A stretch of 34,015 nucleotides of DNA from a virus, in IMG/VR virus record IMGVR_UViG_3300025585_000112, positions 1 to 34,015 of that record; one strand, written 5' to 3'. The notes under the pieces were generated by a model. The model saw only the letters and a list, made by a program, of their open reading frames with translations, had not been told where the DNA came from and did no database searches. Position 1 is the first letter of the stretch; each line of letters opens with the position of its first letter. Of the stretch, positions 1 through 7,212 are shown one piece after another. The position numbers and the translations under genes are program-made.

Positions 1-29
1 TTGTTGTAACAGCAGATGCGGAGTTATAA
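1..29 (+). CDS. C-terminal end of an upstream protein (partial)
   Basis: Only the last eight codons (reading VVTADAEL) and a TAA stop are visible. The stop abuts the ATG of the next gene exactly, as is usual in this tightly packed block. The identity cannot be judged; from its position it would be a tail or tail-fibre gene. The call rests on frame and spacing alone. Confidence 0.35.
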
Positions 30-185
30 ATGTATAAATTAACCAAATTTCAAAGCGTTATTCGCACATCAGATGGCGCATGGATTCCCTTTGACCCTGC
101 CAACACCGACTATCAAGCCTACCTTGCATGGCTTGCAGAGGGCAACCAACCAATTCCCGCAGATAATCCCCCACAAGGAGAATAA
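30..185 (+). CDS. small tail-associated hypothetical protein (51 aa)
   Basis: The 51-residue product opens [18 protein letters not shown] and ends in a Pro/Gln-rich tail (NPPQGE). Small proteins with a '[24 protein letters not shown]' style of composition commonly sit directly upstream of tail-fibre genes in phages, but I cannot assign a family. It abuts the preceding stop codon. Its last codons contain the AAGGAG-like purine stretch that serves as ribosome binding site for the tail fibre gene two bases downstream. No signal peptide or membrane segment is seen. A role as a small tail component or fibre accessory protein is inferred from position only. Confidence 0.6.
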   Translation: MYKLTKFQSVIRTSDGAWIPFDPANTDYQAYLAWLAEGNQPIPADNPPQGE

Positions 186-187
186 GA

Positions 188-1111
188 ATGGCTCAACAAA
201 AATTTACCAACAATGCAGTAGCCACGCTGTCTGCATCTATCAACAGTACGGCCACAACGATTACAGTTACTTCTGGGCAGGGCGCTCTGTTCCCATCTCT
301 GTCGACAGGTGATTATTTCTATGCCACCATCATTGACTCCAGCAACAACATTGAAATTGTCAAGGTCACGGCTAGATCAACAGATTCATTGACAGTTGTT
401 CGTGCTCAAGAGAATACAACAGGCAGATCTTTTATTGGCGGAGACAACATCTCCTTGCGGGTTACAGCCGCCGGATTAAATAACTTTGCTGGTCAGGATA
501 AGAACAATACGTTCTCTGGAACAAATACATTCTCTGGTGCAAATACATTCAGCAGTGATCTAACCATCTCTGGTGCAGCAACTGTATCTGGGTCGCTAGC
601 TGTTCCAACTCAGACATTTGGCGATAACGATACCTCAGCCGCATCCACTGCGTTTGTACAAGCCGCAATAGCAGCAATGTACCCTGTTGGCTCTATATAT
701 ACAAACGCAACCGTCAGTACAAATCCTGCGACTCTTCTGGGATTTGGCACGTGGACTGCCTTTGGAGCTGGCCGTGTCATGGTTGGTCTTGACGCAAGCA
801 ATGCTTTATTTGACACAGTTGGTGAAACTGGTGGTAGTGCAGATGCAATTGTTGTGAGCCACACTCACACAGCAACAGTTACAGACCCCGGGCATAGTCA
901 CTCTAATGGTGCAATTTATCCGTATAACGGCACAGGATCAAGAGCGGAACAAAATCAAGCTGGCGGCGTAGAAGATCAAACTTCATTTAATGTGAGTACG
1001 GGTTCAAGTACAACGGGCATCACTGTTGCAAACAGTACAACTGGTTCCATCGGAACAAATGCAAACTATCAGCCATACATTACTGTTTACATGTGGAAAA
1101 GGACTGCGTAA
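188..1111 (+). CDS. tail fibre / tail collar-domain protein
   Basis: This 307-residue protein has the composition of a tail fibre: Thr, Ser, Asn, Gly and Ala rich with repeated 'NTFSG' units around residues 107-125, typical of trimeric beta-structured fibres. From about residue 164 it reads YPVGSIYTN and then GFGTWTAFGAGRVMVGLD, the signature of the phage tail-collar domain found near the end of short tail fibres. About residue 224 there is an HTHTATVTDPGHSH stretch; His-x-His pairs of this kind bind metal in several fibre tips. The C-terminus (NYQPYITVYMWKRTA) is the usual end of collar-type fibres. The likely role is receptor contact at the tail tip. The start follows an AAGGAG ribosome binding site. 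The stop overlaps the next start as TAATG. Confidence 0.9.
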   Translation: MAQQKFTNNAVATLSASINSTATTITVTSGQGALFPSLSTGDYFYATIIDSSNNIEIVKVTARSTDSLTVVRAQENTTGRSFIGGDNISLRVTAAGLNNFAGQDKNNTFSGTNTFSGANTFSSDLTISGAATVSGSLAVPTQTFGDNDTSAASTAFVQAAIAAMYPVGSIYTNATVSTNPATLLGFGTWTAFGAGRVMVGLDASNALFDTVGETGGSADAIVVSHTHTATVTDPGHSHSNGAIYPYNGTGSRAEQNQAGGVEDQTSFNVSTGSSTTGITVANSTTGSIGTNANYQPYITVYMWKRTA

Positions 1112-1305
1112 TGGAAGATTTAGAAAGAAACTTTGCTGTGCATGAGGCAGTCTGCGCTCAAAGATACGACGCTATACAAAAGTCACTTGCTGATGGCGAT
1201 AAGCGCATGACAAAGATTGAATATCTTTTGTATGCAGTAATTGTTGTGGTTTTGTTTGGGCCGGGCGTTGCTGCCGAATTTGTGAAGAAACTCTTAGGAG
1301 TCTGA
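1111..1305 (+). CDS. small membrane-anchored protein (XhlA-like)
   Basis: The 64-residue product starts MEDLERNFAVHEAVC at an ATG that overlaps the fibre stop (TAATG); an in-frame ATG six codons upstream is possible but would overlap the fibre gene more. The N-terminal 40 residues are charged and helical. They are followed by one hydrophobic segment (about residues 41-60, YAVIVVVLFGPGVAAEFV) and a basic end (KKLLGV). This soluble-helix-then-single-TM layout resembles haemolysin XhlA-like proteins found next to phage lysis genes, so a lysis-accessory role is plausible, but no specific motif proves it. Confidence 0.7.
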   Translation: MEDLERNFAVHEAVCAQRYDAIQKSLADGDKRMTKIEYLLYAVIVVVLFGPGVAAEFVKKLLGV

Positions 1306-1306
1306 A

Positions 1307-2002
1307 ATTGATCCGATCTCCCTCCTCTTTGCTGCAAATGCTTGCGTTGCCGCCATCAAAGAGGGTTGCGAGTTATACAAACAAGCTAAGACATCTTTCA
1401 TGGAGGTCAAGGCAACGGTTGAAGAAGCTATTGGAGTTGGAAAGGAAATATATGGCTTCTGGGGCAAACTGGCAAAAATGTTTGGCGGTGCGCCAAAGCC
1501 AGCCCCGGTCAAGCCTGTGGCGAAAAAGAAGGAGAAGTTTGTTGCTGTTGACGAAACCCAAGTCATGGTTGATGTCGTCAAACAACTTACTGAATTCTTC
1601 AAACTACAAGAACAACTAGCCGCACATATTAGGGAGGAGGAAGAAAAGAGCCGTAATATCTTTAACCCCGACCAGAATCAAATGGAGGCCGCACTCAAAC
1701 GAGTGATGGCTATGGATCAGATGGCCGCCCTAGAGGTCACAATCAGAGAAACAATGGTTTATCAATCACCGCCAGAAATGGGGGCTTTGTATTCCAAGGT
1801 GTTTGAAATGCGAGATGTGATTGCTGCCGAACAGGAAGCAGCCAGATTAGCGCAAGAACAGCGGGAAAGAAGATTGAGATGGCAACGTCACCAAAGGGAG
1901 GCAAACCGAAACCTAAAGGCAGGAGCAACAATCCTAACCCTGATCCTTATCGCATACCTATGGACATGGTTCCTATGGCTCAGCCAGTGGAGGACGACGT
2001 AA
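1307..2002 (+). CDS. membrane-anchored phage protein with probable ATT start
   Basis: The reading frame reads IDPISLLFAANACVAAIKEG from position 1307, well upstream of the first ATG at 1400. The upstream part has clear protein-like character, and the frame is closed by a TAG at 1295, so no ATG, GTG or TTG lies in the open part before 1400. An AGGAG sits six bases before the ATT at 1307, so initiation at ATT is the best reading, giving 231 residues. The middle is basic and helical (APVKPVAKKKEKFVAVDE, then a Glu/Arg-rich coiled coil about residues 150-200). One hydrophobic segment lies near the C-terminus (ILTLILIAYLWTWFLWLS). Function is unknown; position suggests a lysis-region or virion membrane protein. 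The alternative is start at the internal ATG, which lacks a Shine-Dalgarno. Confidence 0.75.
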   Translation: MDPISLLFAANACVAAIKEGCELYKQAKTSFMEVKATVEEAIGVGKEIYGFWGKLAKMFGGAPKPAPVKPVAKKKEKFVAVDETQVMVDVVKQLTEFFKLQEQLAAHIREEEEKSRNIFNPDQNQMEAALKRVMAMDQMAALEVTIRETMVYQSPPEMGALYSKVFEMRDVIAAEQEAARLAQEQRERRLRWQRHQREANRNLKAGATILTLILIAYLWTWFLWLSQWRTT

Positions 2003-2262
2003 TGGGCGTAGTTGGATGGGTAGTAGCCGTTATTCTGGCGGCGCTCATGCTTCCAATACTTGCATTCTTGTATCTTGACATACTGGATGCAAAACATGAA
2101 GTGAAGAGACAGACAGAACAGATTGAAAAAATTCGACGACAGATAGAGAGGAGAGAACGTGACAAAAAGCCTGATACTTTTGCTGACAATCCTTTGTTTG
2201 ACAGGGTGCGAAGACCGCTTTCGCTACCCATGCCAAGATCCAAAGAATTGGGAGACCCCTGA
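2002..2262 (+). CDS. TM plus coiled-coil protein, i-spanin-like architecture
   Basis: The 86-residue product starts MGVVGWVVAVILAALM with a GGAGG eight bases upstream and a TAATG overlap with the previous stop. One N-terminal membrane segment (residues 3-25) is followed by a strongly charged helix (AKHEVKRQTEQIEKIRRQIERRE). This is the layout of inner-membrane spanin subunits, although too short to be a typical Rz. A second gene encoding a lipoprotein begins inside its 3' third in another frame, as in overlapping spanin pairs. An in-frame upstream ATG at 1879 would add a Pro/Lys-rich extension but has no good ribosome binding site. Whether it is a second spanin-like component or an unrelated membrane protein is unknown. 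Confidence 0.7.
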   Translation: MGVVGWVVAVILAALMLPILAFLYLDILDAKHEVKRQTEQIEKIRRQIERRERDKKPDTFADNPLFDRVRRPLSLPMPRSKELGDP

Positions 2263-2338
2263 GTGCAAGCCCCCAATCTGCACTGCAACAGGAACATGCC
2301 CTGAACAACTCACAACCCCAGAGAAGGAGAAGAAGTAA
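2159..2338 (+). CDS. small Cys-rich lipoprotein with GTG start
   Basis: Reading from GTG gives 59 residues beginning MTKSLILLLTILCLTGCEDR: a lysine-bearing n-region, a leucine-rich core and the lipobox L-T-G-C17, so it should be lipidated on Cys17. The mature part is short and rich in Cys and Pro (CEDRFRYPCQDPKNWETPEC, then further Cys at 41 and 47). I recall similar 'CEDR(F/Y)RYPCQDP' lipoproteins in the same position in aquatic podovirus-like phages. A GAGGAG lies five bases upstream. It overlaps the last third of the preceding gene in a different frame, and its stop overlaps the next start as TAATG. Because it uses GTG and is short it is easily missed. It could be an outer-membrane spanin-like or superinfection-exclusion lipoprotein. 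Confidence 0.8.
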   Translation: MTKSLILLLTILCLTGCEDRFRYPCQDPKNWETPECKPPICTATGTCPEQLTTPEKEKK

Positions 2339-2658
2339 TGCCAACCGTCGTGATGAACAAATCAAGCCGCATGACTGCCGAGGAAATCGAAGTCAGAATC
2401 TGGGCAATCGTAATCTTTTCTTTGACAATGATCTTGCTTGGATCTGTCGCTATGTTTTTGTACAGCGTGTCATTTGTGACTCAGCCTATGTCCGGCATGG
2501 CTGCAATTGACAAGGTCTATACCCAGCAGATCAATACCATCATGGTATTTATTACTGGTGTGCTCGGCGGTGTTGCAGGCCGTTCTGCTGTCTCGGCCAG
2601 CGCCAAGGCGATTGCCAAGGCCGACGCTGATTCTGACAACGAGCCTCCCGCCCCATGA
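2338..2658 (+). CDS. putative holin (two membrane segments)
   Basis: The 106-residue product has two hydrophobic segments, about residues 22-46 (WAIVIFSLTMILLGSVAMFL) and 70-83 (IMVFITGVLGGVAGR), a polar N-terminus and a charged, Ala/Asp-rich C-terminal tail ending DNEPPAP. This is the topology of class II holins. The gene directly precedes spanin and endolysin genes, which is the usual lysis-cassette order. The second segment with GGVAGR resembles putative holins of other aquatic podoviruses. A GGAGAAG ribosome binding site precedes the ATG; the stop overlaps the next start (ATGA). The holin would permeabilise the inner membrane to release or activate the endolysin. Topology and position support this; no experiment does. 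Confidence 0.75.
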   Translation: MPTVVMNKSSRMTAEEIEVRIWAIVIFSLTMILLGSVAMFLYSVSFVTQPMSGMAAIDKVYTQQINTIMVFITGVLGGVAGRSAVSASAKAIAKADADSDNEPPAP

Positions 2659-3134
2659 GCGTATTTAATCCATACGTCCTGCTTGGCATTGTTCTGTCTA
2701 TTCTGTCGGCTTTTGGCGGCGGATACTTCAAAGGCAAGCATGACGAGACAGTTAGACAACAGTTGGAGATTGCCGCCCTCAATGCCCAAGCTCGGGCAAA
2801 AGAACAGGCGCTGATCTCCGCTGTTTCTACCCAAGCGTCCAAACTTCAGAAAGCCAACTACGATGCAAAACTTGCTGCAAAAGAGCGTGACAATGCTATT
2901 GCCTCTGGCAATCTCAAGTTGCGGGTTCCTGTCAAAACCCCCGTCTGCCCCGTACAAGCCGCCGGAGATACCCCCGCTCCCGCCGGAAATAGCGTTCAAG
3001 CAGGAGCCGAACTTGACCCAGCGACTGCTCAATCTCTTGTCGCCATCACAGACGACGGAGACAAAGCCATCAGGCAACTCAACGCCTGCATCGATGCCTA
3101 CAACTCAATCTACCAAACCTTAAGGAGTAAATAA
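2655..3134 (+). CDS. Rz-like inner-membrane spanin
   Basis: This 159-residue protein begins with one membrane anchor (residues 7-24, VLLGIVLSILSAFGGGYF) and continues as a long charged helix (KHDETVRQQLEIAALNAQAR, KLAAKERDNAIASGN). It then has a Pro/Ala linker and a C-terminal amphipathic part. This is the standard i-spanin architecture; Rz-type proteins are about 150 residues. It sits between the holin candidate and the endolysin, and a proline-rich lipoprotein gene is embedded in it in another frame, the classic Rz/Rz1 arrangement. The pair would span the periplasm and fuse inner and outer membranes at the end of lysis. Both ends overlap neighbours (ATGA upstream, TAATG downstream). Confidence 0.85.
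   Translation: MSVFNPYVLLGIVLSILSAFGGGYFKGKHDETVRQQLEIAALNAQARAKEQALISAVSTQASKLQKANYDAKLAAKERDNAIASGNLKLRVPVKTPVCPVQAAGDTPAPAGNSVQAGAELDPATAQSLVAITDDGDKAIRQLNACIDAYNSIYQTLRSK
2863..3123 (+). CDS. Rz1-like outer-membrane spanin lipoprotein, embedded in the i-spanin gene
   Basis: In a different frame, wholly inside the Rz-like gene, an 86-codon frame reads MQNLLQKSVTMLLPLAISSC. This is a signal peptide with lipobox I-S-S-C20. A strikingly proline-rich stretch follows (SKPPSAPYKPPEIPPLPPE). Small, proline-rich lipoproteins embedded in Rz are the hallmark of o-spanins such as lambda Rz1. A later ATG at 2893 has an AAAGAG nearby but would leave almost no n-region, so the first ATG is preferred. 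The product would be lipidated, reach the inner leaflet of the outer membrane and complex with the C-terminus of the inner subunit. A fully embedded gene is constrained in both frames, which supports it being real. Confidence 0.85.
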   Translation: MQNLLQKSVTMLLPLAISSCGFLSKPPSAPYKPPEIPPLPPEIAFKQEPNLTQRLLNLLSPSQTTETKPSGNSTPASMPTTQSTKP

Positions 3135-3598
3135 TGCAACTCAGCCCCAACTTTTCCCTGCACGAATTGACCAAGTCAGAGACAGCTTTGCGCCTTGGTT
3201 TGGACAACACACCGGACGATGATGCTGTTGAGAACTTGCGTGTACTGTGTGAAAAAGTATTACAGCCTGTGCGTGACCACTACGGGAAAGGCGTGAAGGT
3301 GAACTCAGCCTATCGCAGTCCTGAGTCAAATGCAGCGGTGGGTGGGTCGAAGACCTCAGACCATTGCAAGGGCCAAGCAGCCGATATTGAGATTCCGGGC
3401 GTAGCAAATGCTGATTTGGCGCAGTGGATCATGGATAATCTGGAATATACACAGTTGATTCTTGAGTTCTACACACCGGGAATTCCTGATAGCGGCTGGG
3501 TACATGTCAGTTACGATCCGAACAACTTGAAGAAGCAGGAATTAACTGCCACCAAAGTTGCTGGGAAGACGACCTACTTGAACGGATTGGTTGCTTAA
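3134..3598 (+). CDS. endolysin, peptidase M15-type
   Basis: The 154-residue protein has the M15 D-Ala-D-Ala carboxypeptidase / L-Ala-D-Glu endopeptidase signature. Residues 57-63 read NSAYRSP. Zinc ligands are His77 and Asp84 in SDHCKGQAADIE, and His124 in SGWVHVSY; Glu111 lies in between. The N-terminus (LSPNFSLHELTKSETA) is the usual opening of the M15_3 subgroup. There is no signal peptide, so export would depend on the holin. It would cut peptide cross-bridges or stem peptides of the cell wall. It follows the spanins directly (TAATG overlap) and is the last lysis gene; the next gene, a virion protein, begins one base after its stop. Confidence 0.9.
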   Translation: MQLSPNFSLHELTKSETALRLGLDNTPDDDAVENLRVLCEKVLQPVRDHYGKGVKVNSAYRSPESNAAVGGSKTSDHCKGQAADIEIPGVANADLAQWIMDNLEYTQLILEFYTPGIPDSGWVHVSYDPNNLKKQELTATKVAGKTTYLNGLVA

Positions 3599-5410
3599 AT
3601 GGCTGGACTGAAGTTATCTGCTTTTGCTGGTATAGCCCCGAGGGTTGGCGTAGCTTTATTGAAAGACAATGAAGCTGAGACAGCAATCAACACCAAGCTA
3701 TATAGTGGAGAACTTCGGGCATGGAACAAGCCAAACGAAGTTGCTGGGGCTAACAACATCGTGGCGAATGCCATGTCAATCTATAAGCACAAAGACACAT
3801 CCGGCGGAGATTTGTGGCTTTCATGGACAACAGATGTAAATGTTGTTCCGAGTCCAATCTTTGACACTGGTGAGAACCCAATCTATTACACGGGTTCTGG
3901 CACACCTAAAAAAACAAACTCAACACTGTCTCAAACAGGTGGATCTCCATACCCCGGAGACTATTATGAGATGGGTGTGCCTGCGCCAACATCTGCCCCA
4001 AGCGTATCCGCTGCTGGAGGTTCTGGCACAGCAGAGAGTCGTGTCTATCTGTTCACATATGTCTCTCTCTTTGGAACAATTGAAGAAGAGTCTGCTCCAT
4101 CTCCTGCATCATCTGTCATATCTGTTCTCCCGGGCGGCACTGTCACCGTATCTGGATTGGGAACAACAGCACCTGCTGGCGACTACAACATAACAACAAA
4201 AAGAATCTATCGTGCAGTATCCGGAACAACCAGCACCATTTATTTAAAAGTGGCTGATGTCACTATCAGCACAGCATCATACTCAGACACTAAGACAGCC
4301 GCTCAGTTGGGTGGTGCGTTGGAGTCATCGAACTACAACCCTCCTCCATCTGACTTGCAAGGCATTGCTTCAATGGCGAACGGCATCTTGGTTGGATTTA
4401 GGGAAAACGAGATTTATTTTTCAGAACCGTATGTTCCACATGCTTGGCCTGCCGAATACTCACTGACTGTTGAATATCCAATTGTTGGCATTGGCTGCTT
4501 TGGAGAATCTGTTGTTGTTGCTACGCAGGGCAACCCATTTGTCATCAGTGGATCAACACCGCAGTCAATGTCTCAAGCAAAGATCCCATTGTTTGAGCCT
4601 TGTATTTCTAAAAGATCAATTGTCTCTGACGACACTGGTGTTATGTACGCATCACCAAATGGTATTGTGAAGATTGCTCAGGGCTTTGCAGGCGTAGCAA
4701 CAAACGGATTGTTTACTCGTGATGAATGGCAGCGTAAAAAACCAGCGACCATGCTTGGTGCTATCTTAGATGGGGCATACTATTTATTTTGGGAGGATGT
4801 CACAAATGACATCCAACGATGCTTAATCTTGGACAGAAATGAAGTTGCCTCCGCACTGACAGAGACATCTGTATACACAAAAGCCTCTTTTGTAGACCCA
4901 ACATCAGCTCAGTTGTATTTTTCTATAAACGACGAAGTTAATGAGTGGGAAGGAAACTCAAACAGTTATCTATCTTACGAGTGGCTATCAAAGCTGTTTA
5001 TTCTTCCTAGACCTGTAAACTTTTCTGCCTTGCAGGTAGAGGCAAACTTTGAAGACGTTGATCTTGCCAATGCTTTGATTGCAGAGAATGCCTCAATAAT
5101 TGCAGCAAATCAAGCATTGTTTTCATCTGGCGCTAATTTAATGGCCGCATTAAATGCCCACGTTGTTAACGGCATGTATGTTAATGGTTCATTGATGGCA
5201 GAAACTCCTGATGAGGTTTCCAGTAGATTCATACAAATATCTGTTTATTGCAATGGAACATTGGTTACTACAAGACAGATCTCAAATAGAGGCACATACA
5301 GACTTCCGTCTGGCTTCAAGGGTGATCGTTGGCAATTTAAAGTAACTGGCAACGTGCCAATTAAATCAATCAAATTTGCCGAGACTGCAAAGGAGCTTGC
5401 TGAGTTATGA
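3599..5410 (+). CDS. tail nozzle / stabilisation-like virion protein
   Basis: This 603-residue protein opens MAGLKLSAFAGIAPRVGVAL and keeps a long beta-rich pattern: short hydrophobic strands separated by Gly/Ser/Asn turns, with repeated phrases such as 'SRVYLFTYVS', 'GILVGFRENEIYFSEPYVPHAWP', 'VYASPNGIVKIA' and 'YYLFW'. The middle reads like blades of a beta-propeller, as in P22 gp10-like stabilisation proteins and T7-like nozzle proteins, which close the tail tube of short-tailed phages. Sequence identity with those named proteins cannot be verified here, so the family is inferred from pattern and position. Start lies one base after the endolysin stop; stop overlaps the next gene (ATGA). 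Confidence 0.65.
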   Translation: MAGLKLSAFAGIAPRVGVALLKDNEAETAINTKLYSGELRAWNKPNEVAGANNIVANAMSIYKHKDTSGGDLWLSWTTDVNVVPSPIFDTGENPIYYTGSGTPKKTNSTLSQTGGSPYPGDYYEMGVPAPTSAPSVSAAGGSGTAESRVYLFTYVSLFGTIEEESAPSPASSVISVLPGGTVTVSGLGTTAPAGDYNITTKRIYRAVSGTTSTIYLKVADVTISTASYSDTKTAAQLGGALESSNYNPPPSDLQGIASMANGILVGFRENEIYFSEPYVPHAWPAEYSLTVEYPIVGIGCFGESVVVATQGNPFVISGSTPQSMSQAKIPLFEPCISKRSIVSDDTGVMYASPNGIVKIAQGFAGVATNGLFTRDEWQRKKPATMLGAILDGAYYLFWEDVTNDIQRCLILDRNEVASALTETSVYTKASFVDPTSAQLYFSINDEVNEWEGNSNSYLSYEWLSKLFILPRPVNFSALQVEANFEDVDLANALIAENASIIAANQALFSSGANLMAALNAHVVNGMYVNGSLMAETPDEVSSRFIQISVYCNGTLVTTRQISNRGTYRLPSGFKGDRWQFKVTGNVPIKSIKFAETAKELAEL

Positions 5411-5607
5411 GAAAGCCAGCCATTCCTAGCTTGCTGCCAATTAAAGATGCTTCGCTTGCTGCCGTTTTATCTCCAATAAAAGAAAACATTGAGATCATAA
5501 ACGGCAGTCGTGAAGGATTGTTGACTACATTACCAACAGATGCAACTCTTGCTCAAACAGTCTCTAAGATAAATGAGATTATTCTTAGATTGAACTTTCA
5601 TGAATGA
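5407..5607 (+). CDS. small virion-module protein (66 aa)
   Basis: The product is 66 residues, MRKPAIPSLLPIKDASLAAV then an amphipathic helix with IKENIEIINGSREG and a closing helix QTVSKINEIILRLNFHE. Its first codon overlaps the preceding stop as ATGA and its end overlaps the next gene by eight bases, so it is translationally coupled to both. No membrane segment or cysteine is present. Small helical proteins of this kind occur between nozzle and internal proteins in many podoviruses and may be adaptor or trimer-forming fibre-attachment proteins. No function can be assigned from sequence. Confidence 0.6.
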   Translation: MRKPAIPSLLPIKDASLAAVLSPIKENIEIINGSREGLLTTLPTDATLAQTVSKINEIILRLNFHE

Positions 5608-6040
5608 CATAGAGTTCTTAAAGTTTGCTATGCGTGACGACATGGATGCCGTTGGTCTAATAATGTCAGTCGTAAAAATAGCAGACGTATGGGACAACTT
5701 GATTGATAAAGACAAGTCTGTTACCGATGAGGAAATCAATCAAGTATTTTGGATGATGCTTATTGAGATACCAAGAAACCCAGCGTTTCGTAGGTATCAG
5801 TTGGACATTACCACTGTAATGAGTACCGGAATAATCAATTGGCACGTAGCCAATAGGCTACAAGGTGGCGATGACCATGCAAAACAAATTGCACATGTAA
5901 TTCGCTATTCAATAGCAGACTTGGCTTTGTATCTGGCATCAGCCATCGGTGGCACTGATTGGGCTGTTGAAGTAGGCCCAGAGCTTCGACTACGCTCACA
6001 AAAAGATAAGTTGGAAAACTTTATGAAGGAAATGAAATGA
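5600..6040 (+). CDS. hypothetical virion-module protein (146 aa)
   Basis: A 146-residue acidic helical protein, MNDIEFLKFAMRDDMDAVGL, with conserved-looking aromatic and acidic patches (DVWDNLIDKDKSVTDEEINQ, FWMMLIEIPRNPAFRRYQ, IADLALYLASAIGGTDWAVE) and a lysine-rich end. Similar proteins are often found just before internal-protein genes in aquatic podoviruses, but their role is unknown to me. Overlaps on both sides (eight bases upstream, ATGA downstream) show it is part of the late operon. The start ATG lacks a strong Shine-Dalgarno and probably relies on translational coupling. Confidence 0.65.
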   Translation: MNDIEFLKFAMRDDMDAVGLIMSVVKIADVWDNLIDKDKSVTDEEINQVFWMMLIEIPRNPAFRRYQLDITTVMSTGIINWHVANRLQGGDDHAKQIAHVIRYSIADLALYLASAIGGTDWAVEVGPELRLRSQKDKLENFMKEMK

Positions 6041-7212
6041 GATTTAAAACCAAAAAACAGATTGCTCAAGACAAACTTGACTTCCTTATAGAGCAAGGTG
6101 GCACATGTGCATCATTGGTTTGTCATTTAGATCTTGGTGGAAGCGATGCTCCAGACCCTAATCCCGGACAAATTGCTGCTGCTGAATCAGCAACTGAAGT
6201 TGGAAAGATGCAGAAAGAAACTGCAATGGAGTATCTGAACTTTTCCAAACAGCAATATGCAGATTTCAAAGATGACCTGAAAGAGATTGCTCAGGTTCAA
6301 AAAAAGATCATGGAGGATACTGCCGCTCGTGGTGAAGAATATGCAACTTATGAGCGTGAGACATTTCGACCACTGGAAAAGCGTCTTGTCTCTGAAGCCG
6401 AGGCTTATGCTACTCCTGCCAAACAAGAAGAGTTGGCATCTCAGGGTATGGCTGATGTAGCTCAGGCTTATCAAATGCAACGTCAGCAGGCTTTGGACAC
6501 GATGGCAAAGTACGGCATCAATCCGAACTCGGCAAGGTTTGCGGCCATCAATGCTCAGCTTGGTCAAGGCGAAGCCGCTGCCCGTGCAGGCGTGGCTACA
6601 AAGTCAAGGATTGCCGCAGAGGAGATGGGTCGTGCCCGTCTTTATGACGCTGCCGCCCTTGGCCGCAACCTAGCTTCAAATGCCACTTCTGCCGCAGGAA
6701 CAGCAGTAGCTGCTGGTACATCAGCGGGTGGATCTTTCCAAGCACCGGCTGAGTACATGAGCAAATCTTATGGACAGACAGGACAGATGTTGGGTGGTGC
6801 TGCATCTTCATACGGAACAGCAGGAAACATTTACGGCCAAGAGTTCAATGCACGCATGGGTGCTTACGAAGCCCAACAGCAATCAAAGGCCGGTATGTTT
6901 GGCGCTCTTGGTACTGCCGCAGGTATGTACTTTGCTGGCCCTGCCGGAGGTATGTTTGGTAGAGCCGCCGCAGGCTCTATGGCAAGAGCAGATGGCGGCA
7001 GCATCAAGCGCCTTGGCCGTGGCGGAAAGGTATCTGGCCCCGGTGGGCCTGTTGACGACAAGATACCTGCCATGCTGTCCGATGGTGAGTATGTCTTGCC
7101 AGCCGACACAGTCAAAGCTATCGGGGTGAAGAAGCTCGACAAGCTGGTTAAGAAAACACACACGCCTGCCGCAACTCAGCGCCGTCGGGCACTTAACAAA
7201 GGGAGCGCATGA
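6037..7212 (+). CDS. internal virion (ejection) protein A, T7 gp14-like position
   Basis: The 391-residue protein is Ala, Gly and Gln rich and strongly helical (residues 50-200 include QKETAMEYLNFSKQQYADFK and EAEAYATPAKQEELASQGMA). A Gly/Ala-rich, membrane-compatible segment follows near residues 285-310 (MFGALGTAAGMYFAGPAGGM). The C-terminal part GPGGPVDDKIPAMLSDGEYV, followed by LPADTVKAIGVKKLDKL, is a motif seen at the end of many phage internal or tail-associated proteins. Together with the next two genes it forms the usual trio of proteins ejected with DNA in short-tailed phages. Length and order match T7 gp14-gp15-gp16 roughly, although sequence similarity to T7 is not claimed. Overlaps both neighbours by ATGA. 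Confidence 0.7.
   Translation: MRFKTKKQIAQDKLDFLIEQGGTCASLVCHLDLGGSDAPDPNPGQIAAAESATEVGKMQKETAMEYLNFSKQQYADFKDDLKEIAQVQKKIMEDTAARGEEYATYERETFRPLEKRLVSEAEAYATPAKQEELASQGMADVAQAYQMQRQQALDTMAKYGINPNSARFAAINAQLGQGEAAARAGVATKSRIAAEEMGRARLYDAAALGRNLASNATSAAGTAVAAGTSAGGSFQAPAEYMSKSYGQTGQMLGGAASSYGTAGNIYGQEFNARMGAYEAQQQSKAGMFGALGTAAGMYFAGPAGGMFGRAAAGSMARADGGSIKRLGRGGKVSGPGGPVDDKIPAMLSDGEYVLPADTVKAIGVKKLDKLVKKTHTPAATQRRRALNKGSA

Noticed and set aside
1879-2001. N-terminal extension (Pro/Lys-rich) of the TM coiled-coil protein at 2002
   Set aside because: In frame and protein-like, but there is no ribosome binding site, and the ATG at 2002 has GGAGG and a TAATG junction like its neighbours. Kept as an alternative only.
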